From assembly GCA_016718605.1 (NCBI GenBank), contig JADKCY010000003.1:1302001-1366000 (forward strand): a stretch of DNA of 64,000 nt, read 5' to 3'. The position numbers were made by a program, and so were the translations under genes. The DNA is from Lysobacterales bacterium (GTDB lineage Bacteria; Pseudomonadota; Gammaproteobacteria; Xanthomonadales; Xanthomonadaceae). The notes beneath the pieces are model-generated. The model was not told the DNA's origin and made no database searches. It saw only the letters and a program-made list of their open reading frames with translations. Below, piece by piece: positions 16,039-26,206 of this stretch; within the stretch, counting starts at the first letter, position 1, and each line of letters opens with the position of its first letter.

Positions 16039-18429
16039 TCATTGCTTCCCCAAGGGCAGGAACGTTCCCAGCTTTGGATGCTCCATCGTGCCGCATCGCA
16101 GCTCTGGATTCCGGTTGCCATCAAACGCCTTGATCGCGTCTCGCCAGCGGCGCTTGGCCAACGATTCCGCTTCGAAACCATCGGCAAACACCGCCGCATT
16201 CGGACCCACCATGCCCAGCATTGACTGATGGGCATTTTGCGTCGTCGGGCCGCATTGGCATTCGCCAGCGGGTTGGCAGGGTCCTTGCGTGCCCACTGGT
16301 GATATGACATCGGTGTAGCGCTTGAAACCGCAACCCGTCGCGTAGGTCATGCTGTCCGGGCAATACGTCTCATGCGCCAGACCGAAGCTGTGTGCGATTT
16401 CGTGTGTGGCCGTCCAGCACAGGTCCAGCACACTGTCTGGAAACACGTTCCCGAAGGTAAACGTGATTGATCGAGGAATCTCGCCACAACTGAAGGGCGA
16501 AACACCTGCCACACCGTCGAACATGCCGAGCTGGGCTGGCGTGCCCGCAATGACCGCCTCAACATGGGCCACCGGTCCGGGATCGGTGGTGGTGACCGTC
16601 AGACGGTAGGGTTGCAGGACGTCGCGAATACACGCGACCGTGGCATCCCAAGTCTCGGTTGTCCCGCTGAACGGGGACAAGGTTCGAGTGCCGGAAACCA
16701 GTGAAGACACGTTAGTGGACGCATTGTTGGTGTTGCCGCGATTGAACGTGCAATTCCCGCTTTGGCAGTGGTTGAGATAGACCAGCCGGAACTCGCCGTC
16801 ACCGCCATCGATGCGGCGCAAGCCGCCATCAATGCCGGTGACATCAACGCCCGCGGTCAACCCGATCGGGGTGCCCGTCGTGACGTCGCAGTTGTTGCTC
16901 GGGCAGGGTATCGCGTCAAACAGCTCACCATTGAACTGCGCTCGCGAGAAGCGCACATACCAAGTGCCGACCGGCAAATCGTCAATACGCCACGTGCCGT
17001 CAGATCCCGTGATGGCCGAAGTCACTTCAGCGCCATCGTCTTGGTGCACATGGGCAGTGGCGCTTTCCAATGGCGCGTCACGACCGACATCACGTATCTC
17101 CCCGGACAGGCTGCCACCCGGCACAAGGACAAAGTCGATGTCGCTGGTATCCGAACCCTGTTGCACGGCGACCAGATCTCCCGATGTCGGCAGGCATTGC
17201 GCCATCGGGCAAGGGCGACCGTCGAACAACACCGGGATGAAGCCCGCGGTCCGGGCTAGCACATAGACGTCGGCCGTCACCAAACCGCCCAAAGTGTACG
17301 TACCGTCGGGCTCTGTGGTGGTCGACAGCAAGGGCGGCTCATTGAGGGAAACCATGGCGCTCGGAAACAGCTGCACGGTCGCGCCACCCACCGGGGTTCC
17401 GGCGCTGGTCACCCGCCCCCGAACCGAGCCGCCGCGCATCAGGGCGAAGGCGGGTCCCGTAATGGCCTGTCCCTTGGCAAACTGGATTGGGGTACCGTCA
17501 TTGGGCTCGCAGGCTAGTCCAATACACGGCAGATCGGCAAAGAGCTCGGGGACGCACACCGCATCACCGGCGACACCGCACGCGCTGGAGGAAGCCTTGA
17601 GTCGCACCGTGTCTGCACCGGGCAATTCAAGGACGGCATTTCCCGCGCTGACCGCGACCGTACCGACCGGTGTCGGCGCCGTGACCTCACCGAGCCAGTA
17701 GGTGATTTCCCCATCGATCGACAGGCCAGTGGTTTCATCGACCAGCGTCACACTGATGCGCGCTGGCGGCGCCAAGGCCAGATCGATGCTGCTTAAGTTC
17801 GTGCCACTCTCGACGGTTTGCGCAACAACGGTTCCCGCACACGCCCCGTTCCAACATTGCCGTTCGGGAAACATCTCGTCACCGAATACGCCGCCCCCCA
17901 AGGCGACGATGTCGTATTGCCCGGCTGGAACGTCCACGGTGTAGTTGCCAGACCCATCCGAAGTCGCAGTGACAACCACATCCGTTGTCCCTGCACGACG
18001 CACTTCAACCACGGTTCCGGCCAACGCGTTGCCATTGTCCAAGCGTGTGATCCGACCGCTGATCGTTGCCGAAGTCGCCAACGTAAAGTCGATGCCACCC
18101 ACGGTGGCGTTGTTGACCAAGACTGGCGTCGCCAACTCTGGATTCGCGCAACAGGGCAACTCCTGGAATAACTCGGGATCAAATCCGGCGCTCTGTGCGA
18201 TCACCGCATAGCTGCCGTCGGGGACGACAACGGAGTACGCGCCAAGCGCGTCAGCCGTGGCCGTGAATGGTGCGCCTGGTGCGGTCATGCTGTAGGCGAA
18301 GACTTGCGCGCCTTCCATGGGCGCAGAGGCATCCGCGTTGCGGACGAATCCGTCGATCGAGCCCGCTTTGAGTAGGGGTGCCCAGAGTAGAAGCGTGAGC
18401 ACGATGCCTGTGTTGGAGAATCGGTTCAT
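16039..18429 (-). CDS. Secreted zinc metallopeptidase with carboxypeptidase-regulatory-like repeats
   Basis: 796 aa from ATG 18429 (GGGAGGC at 4 bases). A signal peptide (MNRFSNTGIVLTLLLWAPLLKAG) is followed by five or six CarboxypepD_reg-like beta-sandwich repeats (pattern GSISGRIT...G-x-V-x-V...GSGNYTVDVPAGQYDIVA). Each ends in a xELFxxxPCxxxxC module (ELFQELPCCA, EMFPERQCWNGAC, ELFADLPCIGLAC). A metzincin-type site TATHEIAHSFGLAHE lies near residue 675 (HExxHxxGxxH, all ligands present). The C-terminus carries VFADGFEAES, a motif also ending the 44257 product. It probably acts outside the cell or in the periplasm. It lies 234 bp downstream of a CadC-like regulator on the same strand. Confidence 0.8.
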   Translation of the reverse strand: MNRFSNTGIVLTLLLWAPLLKAGSIDGFVRNADASAPMEGAQVFAYSMTAPGAPFTATADALGAYSVVVPDGSYAVIAQSAGFDPELFQELPCCANPELATPVLVNNATVGGIDFTLATSATISGRITRLDNGNALAGTVVEVRRAGTTDVVVTATSDGSGNYTVDVPAGQYDIVALGGGVFGDEMFPERQCWNGACAGTVVAQTVESGTNLSSIDLALAPPARISVTLVDETTGLSIDGEITYWLGEVTAPTPVGTVAVSAGNAVLELPGADTVRLKASSSACGVAGDAVCVPELFADLPCIGLACEPNDGTPIQFAKGQAITGPAFALMRGGSVRGRVTSAGTPVGGATVQLFPSAMVSLNEPPLLSTTTEPDGTYTLGGLVTADVYVLARTAGFIPVLFDGRPCPMAQCLPTSGDLVAVQQGSDTSDIDFVLVPGGSLSGEIRDVGRDAPLESATAHVHQDDGAEVTSAITGSDGTWRIDDLPVGTWYVRFSRAQFNGELFDAIPCPSNNCDVTTGTPIGLTAGVDVTGIDGGLRRIDGGDGEFRLVYLNHCQSGNCTFNRGNTNNASTNVSSLVSGTRTLSPFSGTTETWDATVACIRDVLQPYRLTVTTTDPGPVAHVEAVIAGTPAQLGMFDGVAGVSPFSCGEIPRSITFTFGNVFPDSVLDLCWTATHEIAHSFGLAHETYCPDSMTYATGCGFKRYTDVISPVGTQGPCQPAGECQCGPTTQNAHQSMLGMVGPNAAVFADGFEAESLAKRRWRDAIKAFDGNRNPELRCGTMEHPKLGTFLPLGKQ

Positions 18430-18663
18430 GGTGCCTCCCGGAGTGGACTCGACCGATGTATGCAGCGTTGAACGTACGACCTGAAAAAGCTCTACACGAA
18501 ACCAAGCCACTCCCCGCCAGCGGAAGCACGATTCGAGGGGCATGGATGGCATCCATGGTCTCGGCGGGCAGCCGTCGTCCATGCAACCCTTGCCAGCCAA
18601 CCATGAGGTGTACCAACAAAGCCCCTGCCAATACACCCAGCGCACTGGCCTTCCTGGACGCCG

Positions 18664-20604
18664 CTAGGATTTCCGACCCAGCGGTTCACCCAACCCCACC
18701 CGATCGACAAGTCGCTGATAGCGTGGATCGTCACGCAGATTCGCCAACAGGGGATCAAACAGCAGATAGGCTGCACTGCTGTCACCGCCTTCGATGGCGC
18801 GTTCAATCCAGTGGAAGGCCTGATCCAACTCCCCACGCCAGGCATAGGCCGCGCCAATCCAGTAGCCATCGGGGATGGCGAATTGATCGATCAGCTTCTG
18901 CAACGCGATATCCGATGCAGCGTGGTCGCCACGCTCGTGCTGCGCGATAACGGTGCCAAGCAAGCGGAACAAGGTCGAGGACAACTCCAGCCGCTGCAGT
19001 GCCGCCTCCGGCTGACCTTCATAGATATCGCACAGCGCCAGGTAGAAGTTTGTGTGCGGATTCTCTGGCAAATCGACCAATTGCAGCATCAGTACCGCGC
19101 GTGCATTGCGGGTGTCGCCTTTGGCAAGGTAGTGCCATCCCTGATTGCGACGCGCACCCGCGGCCGGATCGAGTGCGATGGCACGCGCGCCGGTTTCAAT
19201 GGCTTCATCGATGCGACCCAGTGAGGCCAGCAGGCGTGCATGCCAGACCAGCAACCGTGCGGACTCTCCACCTGGAGTTCGGTCGGCCGCCGCGCGCAGA
19301 TCAGCCCACGCGGCCTCCACGTCGAACAGGTACAGCAGTTGCATCTCTGAACGCAGCAGATAGTTCGCGGGATCGTCTGGGGCGAGTTCGATACCCCGGT
19401 TCATGCTGGCAATCGCACGTTTGCGACCCTCCAGCAATTCGTCGACTGTATCGGCATAGTAGCCACTGCCACCGTAAATGCCTCCCAGCGTCAGCAGCGC
19501 ATCGGCGTAGTTCGGGTCCAGTTCGACGGCCCGCTGCAGCAGCACGATGGCGCGCCGCTGGTTGTTGGGATCGTTGTTGCCGGAGAACAGCGTGGCCGCG
19601 CGCAGAAACGCCTGATACGCCGCATCATTCGTCGTGCCTCGACCGCTACTCTGGTCATGTCCCCAGCGCCCTTTCTGATCGGCAATGGCGGCGAGTAACG
19701 CGCCCTTGATGTCCTCGAACAAGGTTGCCTGATCGCCCGGCAAGCGTTGGAAGATCTGTCGCCAAGGCGGAATGCGACCCCGCGCATCAAACAGTTGCAG
19801 ATCAACCCGCAACTGCCCCTCCACCTGCGAAACTTCGCCAGTCACCAGCAGGTCGGCGCCTAGTTCGCGAGCGAGATCACCGGGCGGACGTCGATCACCC
19901 CGATAGCGCTGCGACTCGGCCCGATGGATCATGCGCAGCGCTGGCACGCTGCCGAACTGATCGCGCAGGTAGTTGCTGAGACCATCGGCATACAGTGCCA
20001 GCCCACCATTCGCACTCGCATCGCGCAGCGGCAGGAAGGCGACGACATCGTAAGTTCGCGAGGCGTCGGTCGCCGTGCGATCCTTGGTTTCTATGTCGGT
20101 CAACAACACGACTGCCCAGAGCAGGCCTAGCAGAACCAACAGCAAGCCACCTGCATGCAGCCAATGTCGACTTTGATTGGCAACCGCCTCGGCGTGTCCG
20201 GCAGGTGTCTCCACTGCTGGTTCACGGATGGCTTCGTGCACCGCAGCAAGTGACTCGACCACGCAGACCAATCGGTAGCCATAGCCATGCACGACCTGAA
20301 GGCAGTCGCCGTCCCCGTCACCCAGTGCTTGCCGCAATTTGCTGATCGCTTTGACCAACGAGTTCTCGGAAACCACACGTCCGGGCCAAGCCACCGCGAT
20401 CAACGCGTCCTTGCTGACGGTACGACCCGCGTTCTCAGCCAGATGAAAGAGCAAATCAATGCCCCGCCGATCGATGGCCAGTGGCACGCCGTCGCGCAAG
20501 ACACGCATCAAGACGGTATCCAGCACGAGTTCGCCGACGCGCCAGCCCTTGATCTGCACCGCGGCCGCTGTGCGATCGGATGGCCTAGTCTCCGACAGAG
20601 ACAT
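18664..20604 (-). CDS. CadC-like transmembrane regulator with TPR domain
   Basis: An OmpR/PhoB-type winged helix at residues about 15-110 (VLRDGVPLAIDRRGIDLLFHLAENAGRTVSKDALI...VVHGYGYRLVCV) is followed by one membrane helix (LLLVLLGLLWAVVLL, about 155-170). Then comes a periplasmic part with a TolB-like N-terminal domain (VVAFLPLRDASANGGLALYADGLSNYLRDQ) and multiple TPRs to residue 640. This layout is that of one-component, membrane-integrated regulators such as CadC relatives. The ligand is unknown. The metallopeptidase gene follows on the same strand and is a natural target candidate. The ATG at 20604 has AAGGG upstream. Confidence 0.8.
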   Translation of the reverse strand: MSLSETRPSDRTAAAVQIKGWRVGELVLDTVLMRVLRDGVPLAIDRRGIDLLFHLAENAGRTVSKDALIAVAWPGRVVSENSLVKAISKLRQALGDGDGDCLQVVHGYGYRLVCVVESLAAVHEAIREPAVETPAGHAEAVANQSRHWLHAGGLLLVLLGLLWAVVLLTDIETKDRTATDASRTYDVVAFLPLRDASANGGLALYADGLSNYLRDQFGSVPALRMIHRAESQRYRGDRRPPGDLARELGADLLVTGEVSQVEGQLRVDLQLFDARGRIPPWRQIFQRLPGDQATLFEDIKGALLAAIADQKGRWGHDQSSGRGTTNDAAYQAFLRAATLFSGNNDPNNQRRAIVLLQRAVELDPNYADALLTLGGIYGGSGYYADTVDELLEGRKRAIASMNRGIELAPDDPANYLLRSEMQLLYLFDVEAAWADLRAAADRTPGGESARLLVWHARLLASLGRIDEAIETGARAIALDPAAGARRNQGWHYLAKGDTRNARAVLMLQLVDLPENPHTNFYLALCDIYEGQPEAALQRLELSSTLFRLLGTVIAQHERGDHAASDIALQKLIDQFAIPDGYWIGAAYAWRGELDQAFHWIERAIEGGDSSAAYLLFDPLLANLRDDPRYQRLVDRVGLGEPLGRKS

Positions 20605-20721
20605 CAATAAGCCCTTGTTTTATAGACGAATCACAAGTTAGCAGAAAATTTCAGAATTTTGCCGTTGGCGGCTTCCTTCGTTCGTGGCGCAATCGCGTGA
20701 TCGCCCTACCGGAGTTCGCCG

Positions 20722-22626
20722 ATGACCCGATTCACTCTTCGCTCGCTCGTGCTCGTCAGCCTGCTCGCTGGCTCGGCCTTGGCATTGGCCACCCCGCCGG
20801 CCACACTCGGTTATCAAGGCAATCTCGCCAATTCAGCAGGACAACCGATCACCGACGATCTCACGCTCACCTTCCGGCTCTACGACGTACCGAGCGGTGG
20901 GTCTGCCCTGTGGACGGAAGTGCAGAACGGCGTGGCAGTTGACGGCGGCAATCTGTCGGTGGCGCTGGGCGGCGTCACCCCGCTGCCCTCGGGCATCTGG
21001 GGACGACAGCTCTACCTTGGTGTGCAGATCGCGGGCGACAGCGAGATGCAACCTCGTCCGCCACTGACCGCCGCACCGTACGCTCTGCGCGCCGCCAGCA
21101 CGATGAAGCGCACCCTAACGGTCTCGGCAGAAGGCACGGCAACCGACAACGGTGCCGCCTTGCTCGCGGTGGTGGCCAGCATCACCGATGCCAGCCTGGA
21201 CAGTCCGGTCGTCGTCGCCCTTGACGCGGGAACCTACGACCTTGGCGCTGCGTCACTGGCTATGCCGTCCCACACGGTGTTGGCGGGACAAGGACAGAGT
21301 GCCACCCTCATCACCTCGACGCATGCGCCAGCGGGATCCGGCGCCACGGTTCAACTTGCCTCTCACACCGCAGCGCGCGACTTCACCGCGCGAAACACGG
21401 GCGTGTCGGCGGGCGAGTCCGACTCCACACAAGGTCTGGCCGCATCGGACCCCGATCAGTTTCAGGTTCCGGTCACCAACGTCACTCTGGAGCGCGTGAC
21501 TGGCGAGAGCATCGCACCCCCGGCAACACTGCTGGGCCAGCGCCACGGCATCAGCTTCTGCGCCAGCAACAGCCGCGCGACAGACATTACTGCGCGCGCC
21601 TTCGGCAGCCCGTTTGCTTCCGGCTTTCGTACTGATTGTCCAAGCATCAATCTGAAAGTCGACGGCGCGACCATCGACGCTGCCGATGCACGCGATGGGG
21701 TGCGCGGAGCCTGGCTGGTGGCCGGTGCAGGCAACGAATGGAAGCGCTTGAGCATCCGTTTGGATGTGGCCCCCTCGAATCAGACGGCTTTCGGTATCCG
21801 CGTACTTTCACCCGGCTCGTTCACCTCTGAACTGCAGGGTCGTCTCAGTGACAGCACCATCACCCTCCGTGGTGGTGGCCTACTGACGCCCACGACGACA
21901 TCACGGGTGGAAGGCATTGAACTGAACGAGAGCGCGCAACTCGCGCTGATCGAGCACGTGAACATTGCCATCGACAACCTGCGTGCAGCCAACGTGCGAG
22001 GCATCGGTTTGAGGGAAACCGCCAACAACGTCGGTGCAACGGTCGAGCTGAGAGATGTCGATATCCGCATCGCTGCATTGCAGGAAGCCGCGTTCAACTT
22101 TGGCGAAATCGTCGGCATTCGCGCAGAGGGCTATCCACCGCAACTGCGCCGCGTCCGCGTCAACGTCGATTGCGTCAGCGGCGGATTCAACCCCTGCATC
22201 GGCATCGCCCAGCCAGAAAACTGGAGCACGCTACCTGGAACCCTGCTGCTGGTGGACAGTGACGTCCAGGTCGGCCACCGTGCGCCGGCCGATGGCTCCA
22301 CACGCAGCGCCGCGCTCCAGGTGATGGGACCCACGCAGGTGCAAGGCTCCCGCTTACGTGCAGTGCAGTCTGCCACCGGCGAACCGGTGCGCGCGATTCG
22401 GCACCTGGCATCAAGCGCAGTGACACGCGTGACGCACTCCCAGTTGATCAGCACCGACTTCAACGACTCGAACACAGGTTGCTTGTTCGATGGCCCAGCC
22501 GGCGCGAATGGCGAGTGGTTCGGCAATCACGTGCAGGGCTCACGTTGCGACGGCGGCCAAGTCAACCTGATCTGCGCTGGCAACACGCAGCGTGGCGTCG
22601 GCTTGCTCACCAACGCCTGTCCATGA
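20722..22626 (+). CDS. Secreted right-handed beta-helix-type protein
   Basis: 634 aa with a signal peptide (MTRFTLRSLVLVSLLAGSALALA). The first 120 residues (LGYQGNLANSAGQPITDDLTLTFRLYD ... AAPYALRAAST) form a module commonly seen at the start of bacterial phage-tail-like or surface proteins. The remainder is rich in short beta-strand units with N and D turns (TDITARAFGSPF, LKVDGATIDAADARDGVRG, VELRDVDIRIAAL) consistent with a parallel beta-helix. No catalytic triad is evident. Its stop overlaps the region of the next small secreted gene, implying one transcript. Probably extracellular or surface associated; function unknown. Confidence 0.65.
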   Translation: MTRFTLRSLVLVSLLAGSALALATPPATLGYQGNLANSAGQPITDDLTLTFRLYDVPSGGSALWTEVQNGVAVDGGNLSVALGGVTPLPSGIWGRQLYLGVQIAGDSEMQPRPPLTAAPYALRAASTMKRTLTVSAEGTATDNGAALLAVVASITDASLDSPVVVALDAGTYDLGAASLAMPSHTVLAGQGQSATLITSTHAPAGSGATVQLASHTAARDFTARNTGVSAGESDSTQGLAASDPDQFQVPVTNVTLERVTGESIAPPATLLGQRHGISFCASNSRATDITARAFGSPFASGFRTDCPSINLKVDGATIDAADARDGVRGAWLVAGAGNEWKRLSIRLDVAPSNQTAFGIRVLSPGSFTSELQGRLSDSTITLRGGGLLTPTTTSRVEGIELNESAQLALIEHVNIAIDNLRAANVRGIGLRETANNVGATVELRDVDIRIAALQEAAFNFGEIVGIRAEGYPPQLRRVRVNVDCVSGGFNPCIGIAQPENWSTLPGTLLLVDSDVQVGHRAPADGSTRSAALQVMGPTQVQGSRLRAVQSATGEPVRAIRHLASSAVTRVTHSQLISTDFNDSNTGCLFDGPAGANGEWFGNHVQGSRCDGGQVNLICAGNTQRGVGLLTNACP

Positions 22627-22634
22627 GGTTTGCC

Positions 22635-22919
22635 ATGAGACCGATCCGTTATGCCGTTCTTCTCACTATCGCCCTGCTGACGATGCCAAACCTGGCGAGC
22701 TCTGGCGAACCGCGCAGCGACCAGTTCCGTCTGCTCGGCGCGACACCGGCCAGCGTTTCTGCACGCGCCGCATCGCCGCTGTATCACGCCCAACTAGCCG
22801 GCGGCAGCGGCGCCGCTGTCGGCATTGCGGCCAGTCCACTTGCCAGCGTCGTGGCCGGTCCCATCAGCCAGGAATTGCCCACCGTTCGTCTGTTTCGCGG
22901 AACGTTCGAGCGCGACTGA
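22635..22919 (+). CDS. Small secreted protein coupled to the beta-helix gene
   Basis: About 94 aa with a clear signal peptide (MRPIRYAVLLTIALLTMPNLASSG) and a low-complexity Ala/Ser/Gly mature part. GAGG sits six bases before the ATG at 22635, inside the end of the preceding gene. An alternative ATG at 22623 forms an ATGA overlap with its stop. Both arrangements indicate coupling. No family recognised. Confidence 0.55.
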   Translation: MRPIRYAVLLTIALLTMPNLASSGEPRSDQFRLLGATPASVSARAASPLYHAQLAGGSGAAVGIAASPLASVVAGPISQELPTVRLFRGTFERD

Positions 22920-23028
22920 TTCGCCCAATCAGCAAAGCAGGCCGCTGTGCCAGTGGTGGACAACGACCCGAGAAGTCGACCCAACCGCGTTGAATCGCTA
23001 CGACGCGCGATCACGCGTGACCTTCGCT

Positions 23029-23054
23029 GCCGCCTCACGGATGGGTGAGGCGGC
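23029..23054. terminator. Hairpin between convergent genes
   Basis: GCCGCCTCAC and GTGAGGCGGC pair perfectly around a 6-base loop (GGATGG), located between the converging ends of the small secreted gene and the beta-propeller gene. There is no strong T-run on either side, so termination efficiency is uncertain. Confidence 0.55.
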
Positions 23055-23065
23055 TAAAGGCGCGA

Positions 23066-26000
23066 TCAGCTGCCGGGCACGATCACTCGCGGTAGACCGA
23101 CTGCCTCCACCGCTTGCGTGAACCTGGCAAGCTCAGTGGCACGCAGCGCAGCAACGTCGCGTTCGTGCGCAGTGAGTTCAGCCAGCAGTTCATCGCGACG
23201 CTCGCGCATGCCCTGCGTTGGCGCGTGTTCGGTGTCCTGCGCCCACGAGTACAGCGGGGCGAGCTGCGAATACAGCTCGGCACCGCCGTCGCGGCCGCCC
23301 AGCACGTCGTACACCACCTCGGCCTCCGGGTTGTGCAGTTCGCCCTCGATCGCCTTACAGCGTGCGATCACTGCATCGGCTGCGGCCACCACGGTCGGCT
23401 GCCCGTCGGCACGGCCGCGCAGATCGGCGACCTGAGCGTGAATCGCCTGGACGGCCTCAATCGTCGCCAGGGTACGGTCAAGCGCCGCACGCAGTTCGAG
23501 GGCGAACGCGAGGTTGGCCGCGCGATCGGCTTCGGTGGCAGGCGAGCGCGGATCGGCGAGCACCTCGATCGACGCGGTCGCAGTGCGCGCGCCGACCTTC
23601 AGCGTGGCGACATAGCGTCCTGGAACGGCGAGCGGACCGCGTTCGGGTCCGCCCGCGTCGAGCTTGGATGGGATGCGGCGCGCGCCTTCGTGGCGCAGAT
23701 CCCAAACAGCCCGGTTGAGCCCGGCCAAACGTGTCAGCACCGGCTTGGGCTCAGCCTCTGGTTCGTCCGGATCATCCATGCGGTACTTGGCCGGGCGCAC
23801 GACCGAGGACAGTGTGCGCACGAGCTCGCCCGAGCCGTCGCGAATCTCCAGCGTGATGTTGTCGGTGGCCTCGGTCTTGAGCCAGTAGTGGATCACCGCG
23901 CCAGTCGGCGGATTGGGCTGGGCACCGGTGACCAGGAAGTCCCAGCGCGCGTCGTTGAACCAGCGGTGCGTCGGGTTGGATGGCAGCAGAGCGACGTCTT
24001 GTGCACGCGCACTGTCAAGCGCACGCAGCGCGCCGAGATCCTCCAGCGCCCAGATCGAGCGCCCACGGGTCGCCACGACCAGCGCGCCGTGTTTGACCTC
24101 GAGGTCGGTCACAGTGGTCCGTGGCAGATTGAGCTGCAGATCCTTCCAGCTCGCACCGGCATCGGTCGACCACCAGATGCCGCGGTCAGTGCCGAGATAG
24201 AGCACCTTCGGATCCTCGCGGTCCTCGCGCACGACCCATAGCGGCAGGTCAGCTGGCAGGCCGCGGGTCAGGTCTTCCCAGCTGCGACCGTGGTCACGGG
24301 TACGGAAAAGGTAGGGCCGGAAGTCGTCGAGTCGGTACTTGTGCACCACGACGTAGGCCGTACCGGCGTCGCTGCGCGAGGGCTCGATGGCCTCGACGGT
24401 GCCCCATTCAGGAAGCGCCTTGGGCGTGACGTTGCTCCACGTCTTGCCGCCGTCGCGCGTGAGGTGCACCAGACCATCGTCGCTGCCGGTCCAGACGGTG
24501 CCGGCCGCCAGCGGCGACTCAGCGATAGAGAAGATCGTCCCGTAGGTCTCGACGCCGGTGATGTCGCCAGTGATCGGGCCGCCGGACCACTGTTGCTTGC
24601 TACGATCATTGCGCGTCAGATCGCCACTGATCGCCGTCCACGATGCACCCTGATCGCGGCTGGCGAACAGCACGTTGGCGCCGTGGTAGACGAGGTCGGG
24701 ATCGTGTGGCGACGACGCAATGGGCGCGGTCCATTGGAAGCGCACCTTGTAGTCCTTCGGCGCGATGCCCGACGGGTTTGCCGGCCACGCGGAAACATTG
24801 CGGTACTGGCCCGTGCCCTCGACGTAGTAGGAGATGTAGCCGCCGTACTCGCCGGCGAAGATCGCGCCGGGACGTTTGCGGTCCCACACCACGTCGCCAG
24901 CTTCACCGCCGCCGACGTAGTGCCAGTTGGCGATCGGGTTGTTGTCGTTGACTGTCGAGCGCGATGGCCCACCGGCCGTGCCCCAGTCCTGGATCGTGCC
25001 AGCGACGTGCCAGGGCATCCGGTCGTCGACGTCGATGTTGTAAAACTGCGCGAGCGGCAGCGGTGGCACGAACCATGTCTTGCCACCGTCGTTGGACAGA
25101 TCGACACCGCCGTCGTTACCGGAAATCACGCGCTGCGGGTCACTGGGGTCGATCCACAGGTCGTGATGGTCGCCGTGATGAGGACCCGAGACCTGCTGGA
25201 AGCTCTTGCCGCCGTCGATACTCTTGAGCAGCGGCACCTGAGGCACCCAGACCACGTCAGGGTTACGGGGGTCGACGGTGAGCACCGTGTAATACCACGC
25301 GCGCTGGCGCACGGACCGATGCGCGTTGACGCGGGTCCAACTCGTGCCGGCGTCGTCGGAGCGGAACAGACCGCCAGCCTCCGCCTCGATCAGAGCGTAG
25401 ACGCGGTTGGAATCGCTCGGCGCGATGCCGATGCCGACTTTGCCCCACGCCCCCTCCGGCAGGCCGCTACCGGTGACCTGGCGCCAGGTCGTGCCGCCGT
25501 CGCTGGAGCGATAGAGCCCGCTGCCCGGCCCGCCACTGGTCGCAAGCCACGGGCTGCGGCGCATCTGCCACAGTCCCGCATAGACGATGTTCGGGTTGTT
25601 GGGATCCAGGTGGACGTCGGACGCGCCGGTGTCGACGTCCTTCTTCAGCACCTGCACCCAGGTCTTGCCCCCGTCGGTGGTGCGATACACGCCGCGGTCG
25701 ACGCTCGGCCCGAACGGCGAGCCAAGCACAGCCGCGAACGCGATGTCGGGGTTGGTCGGATGCACAGCGAGGGTGCCGATCTGGCCGCGGTTCTTCCACA
25801 CATGGGTCCACGATTTGCCCGCGTCGACGGACTTCCAGATGCCGAGGCCGATCGCAACATTGCCGCGCGGATTGCCTTCGCCGCCACCGACGTAGATCAC
25901 GTTGGGATCCGACGGGGCGATGGCGAGCGAGCCGATCGATTGTGTGGGCTGGTCGTCAAAAACCGGCGCCCAATCGCGGCCACCGTTGACCGTCTTCCAC

Positions 26001-26206
26001 ACGCCGCCTTGGGCTGCCGCGAGGTAGGCAACCTGCGGATTGCCCGGGACGCCAGCGACGCGCGTGACCCGTCCACCGACCGATGGGCCAATCAGGCGAT
26101 AGGCAAGCGCGCCATACGGCTTGTCGTTGGCTGCGGGCGTTTGGGCGGCAAACGTCGGCGTGGCGAAGACAAAAACAAGGACGGAAACCAGCGCAAATCG
26201 ACGCAT
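23066..26206 (-). CDS. Large secreted sortilin/VPS10-like beta-propeller protein
   Basis: 1046 aa from ATG 26206 (GGGGAG at 7 bases). A signal peptide (MRRFALVSVLVFVFATPTFAAQ) is followed by many BNR/Asp-box repeats (pattern S-x-D-G-G-x-x-W: TVNGGRDWAPV, SVDAGKSWTHV, TTDGGKTWVQV, SSDGGTTWRQV) spread over residues about 50-720, giving a large beta-propeller of the VPS10/sortilin type. A C-terminal region with a FlgD-like Ig part and a helical tail (ADRAANLAFALELRAALDRTLATIEAVQ) completes it. Similar proteins are often annotated as glycosyl hydrolases, but no glycosidase residues are evident. It is likely periplasmic or exported; ligand unknown. Confidence 0.75.
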   Translation of the reverse strand: MRRFALVSVLVFVFATPTFAAQTPAANDKPYGALAYRLIGPSVGGRVTRVAGVPGNPQVAYLAAAQGGVWKTVNGGRDWAPVFDDQPTQSIGSLAIAPSDPNVIYVGGGEGNPRGNVAIGLGIWKSVDAGKSWTHVWKNRGQIGTLAVHPTNPDIAFAAVLGSPFGPSVDRGVYRTTDGGKTWVQVLKKDVDTGASDVHLDPNNPNIVYAGLWQMRRSPWLATSGGPGSGLYRSSDGGTTWRQVTGSGLPEGAWGKVGIGIAPSDSNRVYALIEAEAGGLFRSDDAGTSWTRVNAHRSVRQRAWYYTVLTVDPRNPDVVWVPQVPLLKSIDGGKSFQQVSGPHHGDHHDLWIDPSDPQRVISGNDGGVDLSNDGGKTWFVPPLPLAQFYNIDVDDRMPWHVAGTIQDWGTAGGPSRSTVNDNNPIANWHYVGGGEAGDVVWDRKRPGAIFAGEYGGYISYYVEGTGQYRNVSAWPANPSGIAPKDYKVRFQWTAPIASSPHDPDLVYHGANVLFASRDQGASWTAISGDLTRNDRSKQQWSGGPITGDITGVETYGTIFSIAESPLAAGTVWTGSDDGLVHLTRDGGKTWSNVTPKALPEWGTVEAIEPSRSDAGTAYVVVHKYRLDDFRPYLFRTRDHGRSWEDLTRGLPADLPLWVVREDREDPKVLYLGTDRGIWWSTDAGASWKDLQLNLPRTTVTDLEVKHGALVVATRGRSIWALEDLGALRALDSARAQDVALLPSNPTHRWFNDARWDFLVTGAQPNPPTGAVIHYWLKTEATDNITLEIRDGSGELVRTLSSVVRPAKYRMDDPDEPEAEPKPVLTRLAGLNRAVWDLRHEGARRIPSKLDAGGPERGPLAVPGRYVATLKVGARTATASIEVLADPRSPATEADRAANLAFALELRAALDRTLATIEAVQAIHAQVADLRGRADGQPTVVAAADAVIARCKAIEGELHNPEAEVVYDVLGGRDGGAELYSQLAPLYSWAQDTEHAPTQGMRERRDELLAELTAHERDVAALRATELARFTQAVEAVGLPRVIVPGS

